Assembly: GCA_943736015.1 (NCBI GenBank)
Contig: OX031061.1
Location: 17,803,290 to 17,867,289, forward strand
Direction: 5' to 3'
From: Tridacna crocea
Taxonomy: Eukaryota; Mollusca; Bivalvia; Cardiida; Cardiidae
Length of the DNA: 64,000 nucleotides
Part shown: piece after piece, positions 11,656-23,789 of the stretch
Numbering within the stretch: the stretch's first letter is position 1
How the letters are laid out: every line of letters begins with the position of its first letter
Translations under genes and position numbers: made by a program
Notes under the pieces: model-generated
Databases searched by the model: none
Told to the model about the DNA's origin: nothing
The model's input: only the letters and a program-made list of their open reading frames with translations

Positions 11656-12885
11656 TTAAGAGATCTACATACATGTACCATGTTAATATGACAACGTTAG
11701 TGAAAAGCACAAGAACGTAAAGAAACTTGTAATTCAGAATAAGCTTTTCTTCGAATACAAGGTCGTGCAATAATACCAACCGTAGCAGAACTGCATCCAG
11801 ATTTAATTTCTTATGTGGACAGCGTAGATCAAGACCAGACAGCCCAAAACGTGCCATCTGATATTGAATATATGCTGCCCGCTTCTTATGCCGGATATTC
11901 TTAGGAAAGAAATAGCCTTGAACTTACAATAAATGCACTTTTAGTACTGCGTGAGGGTGACTGACTATCTCATTTATTTCAAGCATTATCGCTTCGACGG
12001 CTTAATTTAGCGCAAAAAAGAAACTAAACCGAAAAGAATAAAAAATAATAGCCTATAGATTGCAACATGCCAAAAGGAGCATTCGGACATTTGCGTAAAG
12101 TGTCGTCTCGGATCAGGCTGTGTGTAATTCTACGTGTAGTAGTAGGACTTTTTGATCACCCCACGTATATCTAAGAAGACGAATGCCCATCCTTGCCTCG
12201 TGATCAGACAGCGAAATTGCAGACTGGTTACTTTGAAAGCGTTTGCAGACGGAAAATTAAATATCGCTCTCCCAATCACCATCAAATATTTTGTGTACAA
12301 ATGCTCTTAAATGGTTGAATGTGGTTTATTTATCATCGCCACCGCTTGCCCTTATTGTTCTTAAACGGGATCTTTGTTTCATAATTCATCCGAAAGAATG
12401 TATAAGGTGCCTAGTACAGGCACCATCAAACGGGACCTTTGTTTAACGTTTCATCAGAAAGAATTTGAGACATGCTCTGTGAAAAGACGGCTTGATGTAT
12501 CCACAAAAAGTCCATGCAGGCTGTCCTGAGTTGCAACCTTTGCTAATGGCTATTTTTTGCACATTAAAAGACCAGCGCACCTTATGATTCAGTAGACAAA
12601 TGGTTTTAATGGATCCACATTTATGTGATGATTTGTCTAGTATCATGGATCACACAGATGCAGTCCGTCCCTTTTTTTCAAAGCATAGCTCATTTATAAG
12701 GTGTCTTATGTATTGCAACGTCAAACGGGACCTGTTTAACTTTTCATCCGAAAGAGTTTTAATATTTTTAAGTGAACAGCCGTGATGAACCCACGTCCAC
12801 AAGACTCAATAGTTGACGTTTACAAATCTCATGATCTACCACAATTCGTCACAACTCGGCCGATTCCATGCCTACATCTAAAGCA
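11656..12885. other. Gene-free stretch with fragments of small palindromic repeats
   Basis: A worn copy of the 'gtagatcaagatcagac' palindrome lies at about 11,818-11,882. At 12,080-12,150 is 'cggacatttgcgtaaagtgt', a word shared with 16,600 and 17,990. The phrase 'aaacgggacctttgttt' recurs at about 12,365, 12,430 and 12,725. At 12,846-12,890, 'cgtcacaactcggccgattcc' is nearly the same as 32,918-32,938. Confidence 0.5.
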
Positions 12886-13437
12886 AGGCTAATGCAAGGC
12901 TGACACTTGCACGACTTTTGGCCACGATTTTGTCGTGGCAAGTCGTGCCATTTTGGGGCACGAACTGGGAGGCTCGTGTCTGCTTTGTTTTAGACATCTT
13001 GTCTCTGTGATGTTTTTTCGCTGGCGATCTCTGGAATGGCGAGCAGTGTTCAGAAGGCCTATATATACCCCGCACCGACGCGAGCGCCACTGTCGCGCAG
13101 TAGTCGTGAACCGCTCGTGAACATGTCGTGAACTATTCGTGAACTCGACGTGAGCTGTTCGTGAACTATTCGTGACAGTAGTGGCATGGCGCGCACTGGC
13201 ACGCATCCTCACGCATCGTCCCGACGATTTCACGAACAGTTTGCGCATAGTTCACGACCTGGTCACGAAATTTTGTCGTGACCAAAATTTTGAACATTTC
13301 AAAATTTTTGTCCCGACATGGCACGCAGTCACGACATGTTGACGCACACTTCACGCCAGTTTACGACTAGTTTGCGCACTGGCACGAATCGAGTCGTGCC
13401 AATGCGTGTCACAGAATCGTGCAAGTGTCAGCCTTGC
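12886..13437 (+). mobile_element. CpG-rich element, copy 1, TAA-flanked
   Basis: The ends are AGCAAGGCT(...)GACACTTGCACGA and its inverted counterpart TCGTGCAAGTGTCAGCCTTGCT, with TAA outside both. The interior is strongly CpG-rich and built of 'tcgtgaac' words. It has a TATA motif (about 13,060-13,067) and a palindrome around 'ccaaaattttgaacatttc'. ORFs on both strands come from the repetitive CpG-rich sequence and match nothing known. The 3-bp TAA flank and TIRs fit PIF/Harbinger-type non-autonomous elements. The left end carries an extra 'ggctaatgcaa' duplication. Confidence 0.65.
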
Positions 13438-13950
13438 TTAACACTTGCACGAATCTGTGACACGCATTGGCACGACTCGAGTCGTGCCAGTGCGCAAACT
13501 AGTCGTTAACTGGCGTGAAGTGTGCGTAAACTCGTCGTGACTGCGTGCCATGTCGGGACAAAAATTTTGAAATGTTCAAAATTTTGGTCACGACAAAATT
13601 TCGCGACCGGGTCGTGAACTATGCGCATAACTGTTCGTGAAATCATCGGGAGGATGCGTGCCAGTGCGCGCCATGCCACGACTGTCACGAATAGTTCACG
13701 AACAGCTCACGTCGAGTTCACGAATAGTTCACGACATGTTCACGACTACTGCGCGACAGTGGCGCTCGCGTCGGTACGGGGCTTCCTGAACACTACTCGC
13801 CATTCCAGAGATTGCCAGCGAAAGAACATGACAGAGACAAGATGTCTAAAACAAAGCAGACACGAGCCTCCCAGTTCGTGCCCCAAAATGGCACGACTTG
13901 CCACGACAAAATCGTGGCCAAAAGTCGTGCAAGTGTCAGCCTTGCTTAAC
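13438..13950 (-). mobile_element. CpG-rich element, copy 2, inverted
   Basis: Reads as the reverse complement of copy 1. Its left end is truncated against copy 1 (only 'acacttgcacga' remains after the shared TAA), while its right end is complete and followed by TAA at 13,948-13,950. The TATA-bearing segment present in copies 1 and 3 is shortened here. Confidence 0.65.
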
Positions 13951-13962
13951 CTGTCTGTGTAA

Positions 13963-14513
13963 AGCAAGGCTGACACTCGCACGACTTTTGGCCACGATTC
14001 TGTCGTGGCAAGTCGTGCCATTTTGGGGCACAAACTGGGAGGCTTGTGTCTGCTTTGTTTTAGACATCTTGTCTCTGTGATATAAATTGTCTCTTCGCTG
14101 GCAATCTCTGGAGCAGTGTTCAGGAAGCCATATATATACCCCCGCACCGACGCGAGCGCCACTGTCGCACAGTAGTCGTGAACTACTCGTGAACATGTCG
14201 TGAACTATTCGTGAACTCGACGTGAGCTGTTCGTGAACTATTCGTGACAGTCGTGGCATGGCGAGCACTGGAACGCATCCTCCCCCATCGTCCCGATGAT
14301 TTCACGAACAGTTTGCGCATAGTTCACGACCCGGTCGCGAAATTTTGTCGTGACCAAAATTTTGAACATTTCAAAATTTTTGTCCCGACATGGCACGCAG
14401 TCACGACGTGTTTACGCACACTTCACGCAAGTTTTCGACTAGTTTGCGCACTGGCACGACTCGAGTCGTACCAGTGCGTGTCACAGAATCGTGCAAGTGT
14501 CAGCCTTGCTTAA
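13963..14513 (+). mobile_element. CpG-rich element, copy 3, best ends
   Basis: TAA at 13,961-13,963, then AGCAAGGCTGACACTCGCAC; the right end is GTGTCAGCCTTGCT followed by TAA at 14,512-14,514. The interior parallels copy 1, including the TATA motif at about 14,132-14,139. A 12-bp spacer separates it from copy 2. Confidence 0.65.
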
Positions 14514-15288
14514 CGGTCGTGTCCATTTGGACTACCGAATCACGTGATCAAATACATGGCGGCGCAAATGTAAGTCGTTTAGCAACGCCATAAACAACCT
14601 TGATGAAGTTATTCAGTGTATCTAATTGTAGGTGAAAACTTCAATCGGAATTGATAAATCACAATAAAAACGAATGTAGAAACTGTAAGCAAAGCTCTTT
14701 ACAATTTTCAGAGCGGTAAACCGGTGTATTTCCGGCGAAGAAATGTACCGTGTCGTTGTCAGTGCATGTCATATTCTTCGAAGATTCGACCTGTCTGCTT
14801 TGACGCGTCTCCCAGTCTTTATATCGAAGCTGTTAGCCTATTACCCAAGCATGTAGGGCTGTTTTGATAAATAATCGGGGCATAGGTTACATGCCGTAAC
14901 TGAATGAATAGCACTAAGTCACGAGCGTTATATTTCAATAAACGTTTATTTCATTTTAAAGTCAAAGTAACGGTTGTTCACTTGAAAACTACGCTTCTAT
15001 ACCCAGAATGACTAAATTAGATAGATTTGTATTTGTAGAATGCCGTCTATGGGAGATAATGGTACCGTGTATAGATGCATATCAAGCTATCAGATACATT
15101 CGAGGGACTAATCTCGGGATCACGTGAGGTATGCCGAATGGCTCTTCCACCAAGGCTCCCGGGGCTGTCAATGTTTTTTTTTTTTTCAGTAAGGACAAGT
15201 CTACGGTTTTATTGTTTGGTACAAGATTTAAAAAAAAAATGCAGCAGAATACAACAACAGAACTTTAATTTTTCTTCACATTTATATC
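14514..15288. other. Gene-free stretch
   Basis: Nothing coding recognised. At about 14,770-14,800 the word 'ttcttcgaagattcgacctgtct' has an inverted partner at 36,460-36,485, so this is dispersed repeat DNA. Confidence 0.45.
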
Positions 15289-15517
15289 TTAAGTCATTAC
15301 CAAACGACAGATTTTTAGGCTTGCCCAAAACGAAAGCATTTGCAGACGACAAAGTAAAAGTGAATGAAAATTTGAAATTTGTTTTGTGAATGGTAGAAAG
15401 CATTGTGGGAAAAGGAGAAAATGCTGGTTACCAGCATTTTCTCCTTTTCCCACAATGTTTTCTATAGGCTTTTTTTCTCAAGGTCGTCTAAAGTAGGGAT
15501 TGTGTGGTAATGGGTTG
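15289..15517. repeat. TTAA-type palindromic-core MITE
   Basis: TTAA at 15,289-15,292; right end 'gggttgaa' has a decayed TTAA. Perfect central hairpin at about 15,412-15,448. Confidence 0.75.
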
Positions 15518-15536
15518 AATACCGCTATGTGTTGCT

Positions 15537-15807
15537 CAACTCTTTACCAAACGACAAAATTTTGGACTGGTCCAAATTGACAGCACTCGCAGATGACAAA
15601 AATAACGTAACTCAAAAGTTGACATTTGTTTTGGGATGGGTAGAAAACATTGTGGGAAAAGGAGAAAATGCTGGTCACCAGCATTTTCTCCTTTTCCCAC
15701 AATGTTTTCTACCATTCACAAAACAAATTTCAAATTTTCATTCACTTTTACTTTAAGGCCTCTATATCAGGGTCGTACAAACTAGCCTTTGTTTAGTAAA
15801 GACTTAA
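15537..15807. repeat. TTAA-type MITE with altered right arm
   Basis: The left half and core are typical. The right side switches at about 15,712 to sequence of the opposite outer arm ('caaaacaaatttcaaatttt') before a decayed end. Confidence 0.65.
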
Positions 15808-16687
15808 ATGACGGTTTCAAAAGTAATTGGGCTGTGCTAAAACATGCAAAGACGTCAGAAAAAAAGGTAACATTCGTTATATTTCATGTAAATTTAGGTC
15901 ATTACAAATCTCGAAATTGCCAAAGGGGATAATTCCTTAGAGTTATGGGAAAAATACGCAATTTTAATATACTTTATTGTTATAATCAAGAAAGTAAATG
16001 AGAATATGCATATTATTAAAAAAAGATCGTTCAACCACTTGTCAAGTTGCAGAAAAATTGGTGTCACCGCAGACAACAATCCCTTCTCTATTAGTCCCTA
16101 AACAGCTTGCGCGACCAAAAGGATCCTTTTACGTTCAGTGTAGATCAAGATCAGACTGCAAAGAATGTGCAGTCTGATCTTGGATCTACACTGTCCAAAA
16201 TAGAGATAAATGTATTATTCCTCAAAACGGTAATTTTGAAATAGCAGCATTTTGGGGTTTTACTATCGAATTGAAAATTTGATCTTATTTATTTAGAAGG
16301 ATAAGAGGTAACTAATAAGAGGAGTTTTTCACTTCTAGTTGGCTCCATTGGCGATGTAAATTCAGACTTGACTGCACAACACGATCTATGATCTAGCGAC
16401 CATTTAGACAGATTCAACATGAAATTGTAATTATTTGGGTCTGATTCTGGCATAAAAATGTCTGTTGGATTTAAAGGTTCTTTAAACTATGCCGACAATG
16501 TGTCATGAAAATGAAAATCCTAACAACAGAAACTGGTCAAGTCTGGAGTAACTAATGAAAGGTGTTGCTTACTCATTGTTGTACCCTAAGGTAGTGGACC
16601 CGAGAGGACACTTTACGCAAATGTCCTCTTTTCGCCTGTTGCAGGCCATATAAATTTACTACTCAAACTTTGATAGGGGTCACTTAT
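15808..16687. other. Gene-free stretch with one clean small palindrome
   Basis: 16,138-16,198 is a well-preserved copy of the palindrome 'gtgtagatcaagatcagac' joined to its reverse complement ending 'ggatctacactgtcc'. Otherwise nothing recognisable. Confidence 0.55.
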
Positions 16688-16912
16688 ATAAACTCTTTAC
16701 GATACTATAAAATTCTAGATCTGTCCAAGTTGAAAGCATTTGCTAACCAAAAACTATATGCAACGTACAATATGCTGTCTGTCATAGGGTAGAATACATC
16801 GTTGGACAAGGAGAAAACGCTGGTATCCAGCATTTTCTCCTTTTCCAATGATGTTTTCCAAAGGCTTCTTTCTCAGTATCTTTAACAGTCGGCATTGTGA
16901 GGTAAAGGTTTA
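16688..16912. repeat. TTAA-type palindromic-core MITE
   Basis: Typical arms and a core hairpin at about 16,808-16,840. The ends read 'ataaactctttac' and 'ggtttaaa', so both TTAA sites are worn. Confidence 0.65.
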
Positions 16913-17079
16913 AAGATCCATTCCACTGGTCATTTTATTGATCAGTGTAGCAATGTAACATATTGTAAAACCATACATGATACATGCCACACATAGATTT
17001 AGAGTGAATCTTTTAGGCTGATCCCTAGCAAATTTTGAGTAGTATATTTGATAGATTACACATACCTATACATATGAGC

Positions 17080-17330
17080 CATGCTCTGTGAAAAGAGATT
17101 TTAATGAAGTGCAAAATGGAAAAAAATGCCTTTGAAAGAACAGAAAATATTCAGGTTCGAGGAGCAGAAAACGTTGGCCAACATTTTTCTTTCTCCTTTT
17201 CTAATATTGTGTCCAAAGCTTTCTGCATCCGGGTCATTAGAACATCGGGTTGTTTGGTAATGAATTATACCACAAAATAGCGATGAAAAAGTTTTTTTCT
17301 CTCTCTCTCTCTCTCTCTCTTGATGAGCGA
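17080..17330. repeat. Worn MITE core and a TC microsatellite
   Basis: A diverged MITE spans about 17,095-17,275. A (TC)n tract lies at 17,298-17,320. Confidence 0.5.
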
Positions 17331-17489
17331 ACACATAAAATTAATAGATAAAACCGTAATGATGCATCAGCAAAAAGTTCTATGATAAATCGCCTTTTTC
17401 AAAAAAAAAAAAATGAAAACTGAAGGCCACGTTTTTATTCTATACACCAAATTAGAATTTCTGAACAATAATCAAGGCTCGTTTTCATG

Positions 17490-17892
17490 AGGGCATTGCA
17501 GGATTGCAAACGAAAAACTAAACCGGATTCAGGTAACAGGATTTGAAACGGTAGAAAATATTTAGTGAAAGGGAGAATTTGCTGGTTACCAGTATTGCCT
17601 CCTTTTCCTACATTGAAATTTCCTTCCTCTATGTGGTTGAAAAGCTGTAAAGTCTGGGAAAGCTTTAATCCTTTACCAGACGGAAAAAATTACCCTTGTC
17701 AGAACTGAAACCATTCGCAGACGGCAATTTCAATGTGGCTCAAATGGTGCAATTTTTCCTCGATAGCCTAAAAAACAGTGTGGAAAAAGGAGAAAATGCT
17801 AGGTACCAGCATTTTGTCCTTTTCTCAAAATATTTTCAAAAGGCATCTTTCCAAGGGTCGTTAAAAGTCGTTAATGTGTGGTAAAGGGTTAA
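17490..17892. repeat. Partial MITE followed by a full TTAA-type MITE
   Basis: Worn copy at about 17,500-17,665; full copy at 17,666-17,892 with TTAA at each end. Confidence 0.7.
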
Positions 17893-17934
17893 TAGTATAT
17901 GAGTGCGTAAAACAACAACAAAAAAAACATAAAA

Positions 17935-18050
17935 AAACGGAAAGTATCGTTTCGGATTAGTCTGCGCGGACTGCTCAGGCTGATCCGAGACGACACTTTA
18001 CGCAAATGTCCGAATGTCCCTTTTTACGCGTTGTAGACCATGTTATTTGT
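17935..18050. repeat. GC-rich hairpin repeat ('cggattagtctgcgcggac')
   Basis: Self-complementary around the CTGCGCGGAC/CTGCTCAGGCTGATCCG segment, followed by 'cgacactttacgcaaatgtcc'. A related, more perfect hairpin is at 21,601-21,665 (CAGCCTGCGCAGTCC and complement), linked to 'gagccatgctctgtgaa'. This is a dispersed small repeat family. Confidence 0.5.
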
Positions 18051-18221
18051 CATATGCTCGCGCTCTCTTTTCAAGGGATTTCAAGGTTTTTTTTTTCTTC
18101 CACTTTCTTAAAAGATCAGCATTTTTTCTCTTTCCTTAAATGTTTTCAACCTCTTTCACTAAGACAGTAAAAATCGCTTTGTGTAGTAAAGGGTTGAAGG
18201 GCGAAACCCTCCAACTCTCTT

Positions 18222-18448
18222 ATATCATTACCACACAATCCCTACTTTTGACGCCCCTGAGAAAGAAGCGTTTTGAAAACACTGTAGGAAAAGGAGAAAA
18301 TGCTGGTAACCAGCATTTTCTCCTTTTCCCACGTTGTTTTCTACCCTTCCAAGAACAAATTTCAATTTTTCTGTCGCTTTTATTTTGTCGTCTGCAAATG
18401 CTTTCAACTTTAACCAGTCTAAAATTTTGTCGTGTGGTAAAGAGTTAA
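18222..18448. repeat. TTAA-type palindromic-core MITE
   Basis: Opposite orientation to 15,289; right end 'agagttaa' at 18,441-18,448; perfect core hairpin. A fragment of another copy lies at 18,094-18,195. Confidence 0.75.
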
Positions 18449-18945
18449 TATGGAGAAGCAGACTTAGCTTGAATTAACAGTCTGATCATTTTTCCCTTTA
18501 TCTATTCGGACGTTACTTTATCATAATTATTAGGGACCAATAACCAGGTTTTCCACAATACTAGGAGACGCATAAAGAATGGCGAAAATGCAAAGAAAAT
18601 GAAAAGAAAACAGCAGAACGAAATCAAAACTTTTTCTAAAAATTTACATATTATTGTCAATTTGTTTTGTTGAAAATGACTGCTTTTATTTGTTTTTCAA
18701 TACAGCGCTTTGTAACATTCATTATTTTACTTAGATATCTTGTAGCTTATGGTCCACCGATTTTAAAATTCAATGCAATAAGAAAAAAGAAAGGTTTTGT
18801 TTATTCTATATTTTTTTCCCTTAATATTTGATAATAATGAATATGTCATTCATTACGAATGTCACGGTGACTTGTTTTGCCCGTTATTCTACAGTCAGTC
18901 TAAGCTAATGTTACAGTCCCGTATTGTGGGTGGCAAATCTACACT

Positions 18946-19174
18946 TTAACTCATTACCAAACGACAATATTTTAGGTTTGTCCAAATCGAAAGCATTTGC
19001 AGACGACAAAATAAAAGTGACTGAAAATTTGAGATTAGTTTTGTGAAGGGTAGAAAGCATTGTGGGAAAAGGAGAAAATGCTGGTTACCAGCATTTTCTC
19101 CTTTTCCTACAATGTTTTCTAAAGACTTCTTTCTCAGGGGCGTCAAAAGTAGGGATTGTGTAGTAATGGGTTAA
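18946..19174. repeat. Intact 229-bp TTAA-type MITE
   Basis: TTAA at 18,946-18,949 and 19,171-19,174. The inverted ends CTCATTACCAAACGA and GTGTAGTAATGGG are almost complete. Confidence 0.8.
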
Positions 19175-19378
19175 GTATACTATCTCTATTTTGCATAGAA
19201 TATAATGAGCACTTCAACTGGTTTAACTCTTAGAGGGCCGAGTAAATCCATTCGACATTTTTAGTGTAGAAATACAATCAAAATAAGTGTTTTTGAAGGT
19301 TGTTTTCATCTTTATTTTCAGCAAAGGACATTGTGTAGATCGAGCATCACACTGCACAAACAGTGCAATCTGATCCAA

Positions 19379-19575
19379 GGCCCGTATTCACCGACCATTC
19401 TTAAGAACATTCTTTGTCTTATTTTTCAAGATTTTCTGACAGTGAAAGTAACAGAACTTCTCATTGGCTAAACCATACGGTTTAGCAAATCAGATGTTCT
19501 GTTGCTTTCACACTGACAAAATTCTGAAGAATAAAACTAAGAATGTTCTTAAGAATGGTTGGTGAATACGGACCC
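19379..19575. mobile_element. 197-bp foldback MITE
   Basis: Nearly the entire element is one inverted repeat: GGCCCGTATTCACCGACCAT at the left mirrors ATGGTTGGTGAATACGGACC at the right, with the axis at AAACCATACGGTTTAG (about 19,473-19,488). It interrupts a copy of the 'gtagatc...gatctac' palindrome whose halves lie at 19,334-19,378 and 19,577-19,586. Degenerate relatives are at 4,720-4,862 and 59,334-59,470. Confidence 0.75.
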
Positions 19576-19789
19576 AGGTCTACATTTTCAAAAAAAAAAA
19601 AAAACTTTTAAAAAGCTTTTTTAAGTTTCGAATTTTATCGATTTTGTCAGCTGAAAAGTCAAAGGTCACCTTAAAGATGACCACCCTAAACTCATCGGTA
19701 AATATCGTGTAGCATCGAGGGTTTTCGTAAAGGCTATTCGTCAAATCTCGATAGCTTCCGTCTTTTAGTATGAGAGTTTGGGACCAAAG

Positions 19790-20345
19790 ACTTTAAAGGT
19801 GGCCCTTTAGATTTTGGGACGAAAATTTTACAAAAGTGCAAAAAAATCATCCCTATACTCCCAAAGCCTTTTAATTTTCATTCATAAAACCCCAGTAGTC
19901 GAAACCGTCCGACAACACGAGAAATTAGAGATTTACTATACGGCCAAGGTTGACACCAACGGAAGACACATTCTATTTTTAGATGATCAATTCGCTCATT
20001 TACTTACAGGAATACACAGAAGAAGATTCAAACATAGGGTCCGAAGAAGACATTATGGAAAATAATTATCACATATTTGTTATGATAGGGAATTTAAGCG
20101 TTATGAGTCACGTGCAAGTCACTTGACATTCCCACAATGCTTTATTGATTTTTGGCGCGAAATCTAAAAATAGCTTAAGAGGCTACGTAGCCTTTTAAGG
20201 AAATACCACCAAAAAAAATTTTTTTTGGTAATTTTATGAATCTTAGTTATTGATGATTTGTATTATTTTTTCATATGAATTTCAGTGATATATATATTTT
20301 TTAATTTGGTGAAATGTAAAAATTCTAAATACCCACCTTTAAGTC
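19790..20345 (+). repeat. Fragment of AGCTCACC-family element (inverted match to 10,170-10,625)
   Basis: Includes the palindromic 'gaggctacgtagcctttta' and 'cccacaatgctttattgatt'. Neither hairpin end is present, so this is a truncated remnant. The 83-aa ORF at 19,814-20,065 lies within it and is not recognised. Confidence 0.6.
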
Positions 20346-22740
20346 CATTATCTGACGGGAAAAAAAACTTCGATACAAAAAATGCAAACGTACAAGTGCA
20401 CTGACTACTAGTATCTCTCTGCACTTAACTTTCTTTCAACATTATTTCTATTTAGTATCATTCGTATCTAACATAATAGACTGGACGTAAACAATTGTAA
20501 AACATTCTGAAAATAACGTTTGTATATTATGTAAAAGTAAAAAAAGTGACAAAGGTAAAGATAATAATATAGAAAAATCAATAAATAAGTAAATGAGTAT
20601 GTTTTTTTTTTTGTAAAATAAACAAGATCTTGTTTGTCTAACCTTTTTCAAACAGAGTTTAAACAGGGATATATACAGTCAGTCGTTTATGCCAACAAAG
20701 GATTCAAAAAGGAAACTTTCACTCGCCATAATACCAACGTAAAACTGTAAATTGCTTTGCCCCCTTTACTCGCCGAATAAATGCATTCACCTTGTATGCG
20801 TTTACGAAGATAAGAAAGAAAATATATATGTCTTAAAGCTCAACATGTGGATCATAGCAGCGGGCTATGTAGATCAAAGATCAGACTGCACGTTCTGTGC
20901 AGTCTGATCTTGATCTACATTGTCCGCAAAAGCTTTTTATTTCGAATTACACTGGTACAAAGGGTAATTTTCAAATCCTGTTTCAGGTATTTAAAATGCG
21001 CCACAGCTTTGCGTCATTGACAGTTTTCGAACCACTTCACAAAAAAAGGAGGGACAGTTAGGACTATCCTATTCAGGTAGTTGCGTTATTTCCTTGTTTG
21101 TTGTTTCACTTTGTTTTCATCAGAATTTGAATTATACACGGCGGCCAGTGCATCTTTCCACGCATTCCAGCTTTTTTTTTCACACATGTGCCTAGCACAG
21201 AAATCTAAGAAGGGTTAATGACTGGTGTCTACAATAGAAAATAGAATGACGAAATAAAGTATTGAAAGAGGAATGATTTCTGCAGGCAACGATTTTGGAA
21301 GAGGCATGGTTTCAAACTTGCAACCCAAGGGTCTCTAACATTATGCGTTACTCCAGAGCCACTTACATGTAGGTTTGGCTGTTCAAACAGAGTTTTGAAT
21401 CACTTCCGAAATTCCCGTCCACAATTTGTTATTGGAGACTTCTCTTTCAAACATGGCTCTCTCCCGGTCCAGATAAAATACTTAGCAACTAATTTAAGGA
21501 GAATTCTCTTTAGCTGCGTGGTTATGGCGTTTCGGACCTTTAGCTTGATCATGGGCCAAACGTTATGAGCCATGCTCTGTGAATAGGAGGCTTAATGCAT
21601 CTGCGAAACGTTTCGGTCCAGGTCAGCCTGCGCAGTCCGCGCAGGCTGACCTGGGCCGAAACTTTTCGCTATTAGTCATTTTTCTGTATTTGATAGGACC
21701 GTTTTAGATCATGATTAAGTCGATTGTTTCAAGAAAAGTGGCAATGGTGGATCCATACTTATCTGATGGCTTGTTTGGTATTCCGCATTGCGGATACGCA
21801 TTAAGCCCCCTTTTGCCAGAGCGTGGCTCTTATGATTATGACTGCAACTGAAATGACGAGGACAAGGTCAACGACAAGGACGGTGATGATGATGATGATA
21901 ATGATGATGATGGTGGTGGTGGCTGAGATGACGATGTTAATGATGGTGGCATGAATAATGATGATAAAATACGTTGTATAGGTCGATGCTATAAAAAGTC
22001 AAAATTCTATTACCAGCCCATTAGGAAAATGGTTTTATTTTTCACAGATATATTACTTATTTTCTGTTTGCTTTGTGGCTATACTCGCCTCTTGTCAAAC
22101 TTGGGGTCTAGAGGGCGTTATTTAGATTTTTATTATCTCACTAAACTTAAAAAAAAAATGGTTTATCAATAAATTACGTACGCCGATAAAAGGAATATAT
22201 ATAAGAAGAAAAAAAAAAAAAATCAGCGGTATTTCTTTATTAACTACTTAGCTTCCTTGGCACTTTTAGATAATACCTGTCGATAACGAGGTTGGTATTC
22301 AAAGCAGTTTGATGACGTCAGATTTGCTGTAGTTAAACATTCAGAGTTTGACCACCGATTTCGAAACGACCATCCCGTTTTTAAAAGCCCCCAAATTGCA
22401 ACGTTTTAGTGAATGTAACCCCATAGTTTTAAAAAACCTGCTCGTGAAAATATTACCGATGATGTTCAGGAGGTGAAATAAATTTCAACAATTAACAAAA
22501 AATATCCCTTATAATGCATCTTAAAAATGCAGTTTATCCAGCAGTTAGGGGTAAAATATGGATGAACTTCGACTTAAATGCCTGAATCATGAGAGGATTA
22601 ATGGTTACCGGGCATGAAAACAAAATTAGTCAACTACTAAATATTTCGATTTACGTCAACCTGCAGAGGTTAATATATATCAATGCCTTTTGCAGAAACA
22701 TTTACCACCTTTTAATAGAATACAACTCCTTTGTATTGTA
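20346..22740. other. Upstream region of the signal-peptide exon; no gene seen
   Basis: Contains a small palindrome at 20,868-20,930 and a GC-rich hairpin at 21,601-21,665. A sequence at about 21,495-21,530 ('ggagaattctctttagctg') resembles the tRNA-like part of the LTR at 60,715. A GAT microsatellite lies at about 21,883-21,915. The promoter of the downstream gene would be expected here or in an upstream exon. I see no convincing TATA box tied to the ATG at 22,773. Confidence 0.45.
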
Positions 22741-22772
22741 GATAGACGATTAGAAAAGGAGGGAGAGGGACA

Positions 22773-22893
22773 ATGCCAGCCCTAGCAGTGGTTTTGTGTT
22801 CGATCCTATATGTTGTTGACGGCCAACCACAACCATCAAGATTGCCTGAATTGCCTAGTGTTACCTGCCCTGGTGGCAGATGTCCACCGCAAA
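22773..22893 (+). CDS. Exon 1 (signal peptide) of a secreted cysteine-rich modular protein
   Basis: The ATG lies in 'gggacaATGcc' with A at -3, and 40 codons follow. Residues 1-17 form a short start, a hydrophobic core (ALAVVLCSILYVV) and a plausible cleavage site after VVDG; then a proline-rich stretch and CPGGRCPPQ. The frame ends one base into the next codon at a donor reading AAA|GTAAGC. This phase-1 junction matches the acceptors of all exons assigned downstream, which is the main reason for linking it to them although the intron would be 11.3 kb. A possible 5' UTR acceptor (tattgtag) precedes it at 22,741. The alternative is a separate small secreted peptide, but no in-frame stop supports that before the donor. 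Confidence 0.6.
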
Positions 22894-23789
22894 GTAAGCC
22901 ATACTTTATTGGTTGTATGGTCAGGTGGCAGGGGACTTGGAAACTTGTTCACGGCGGTGGTGAATCATGTCGCCCCGAGCCGAAACTTGTTTACGGCGAT
23001 GGTGAATCATGTCGAAGGCTCGGGGCGACATGATTCACCACCGCAGTGTACAAGTTTCCAAGTCACGGGTAGGAAACTTCATATTCAGAGCCAATGGCTC
23101 CGACGAGAAAGTGTTGTGTTGGTCTTCCGTTTCTGAAGATGTCGGCTGAAAAACAATCCCAAAACAGGTAGGCATGTCAATATTTGTTGTTATGTTTTCT
23201 TATGTCTTTGAATTTCAAAAAAAGGAGAATGTCTTTCGATGCTCTGGTCTTTCAACGTGTTTTCTGCATTATGGAAAGTTGGAATAGGTGTACTATGTTG
23301 TCTGAAGCATTTGTGGCATGGATTGACCGTAGCCAAAATAATACGTCTCGGAGATAAATTCAGTCTGTTATTACCATTTAATTGGCAAGTAAGAGAGAGT
23401 CTTACTGTCCCAAAGCCATGAACTAATGTCCTGAAATGTTACATTCACTACTGGTCAAAAATTGAAAAGAAAAGCACAAGAATTGATAAAAATAAAGAAG
23501 GGCTCTGATTATGTGGACCGGCTCTGACTATGTTACTCGTGACTGATTCAAGAGGGCTCCCTTTCAAAATTTTAGTTTTCTGTAAATAATTAGTCAGGAC
23601 GTAAATTTTGGTTTTCCATTAATATCTTTCTGTCCAAAATTTAGTGCATTTGTTGGATGGAACATGATTGCATGTATGAAAATACAAAGGACTGGTGTTG
23701 CCACGTTAGAAAAATGCTGTTTAACATTAGTCTATCTAAATTTTGAAAATACTTCTGCAGTGCTTTTGATTAGACCGAAAGGTCCATAT

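Noticed and set aside
12889..14593. Many ORFs on both strands in the CpG-rich cluster
   Set aside because: Repetitive GC-rich sequence lacks A/T-rich stop codons. The same peptide appears in inverted copies, so they are composition artefacts.
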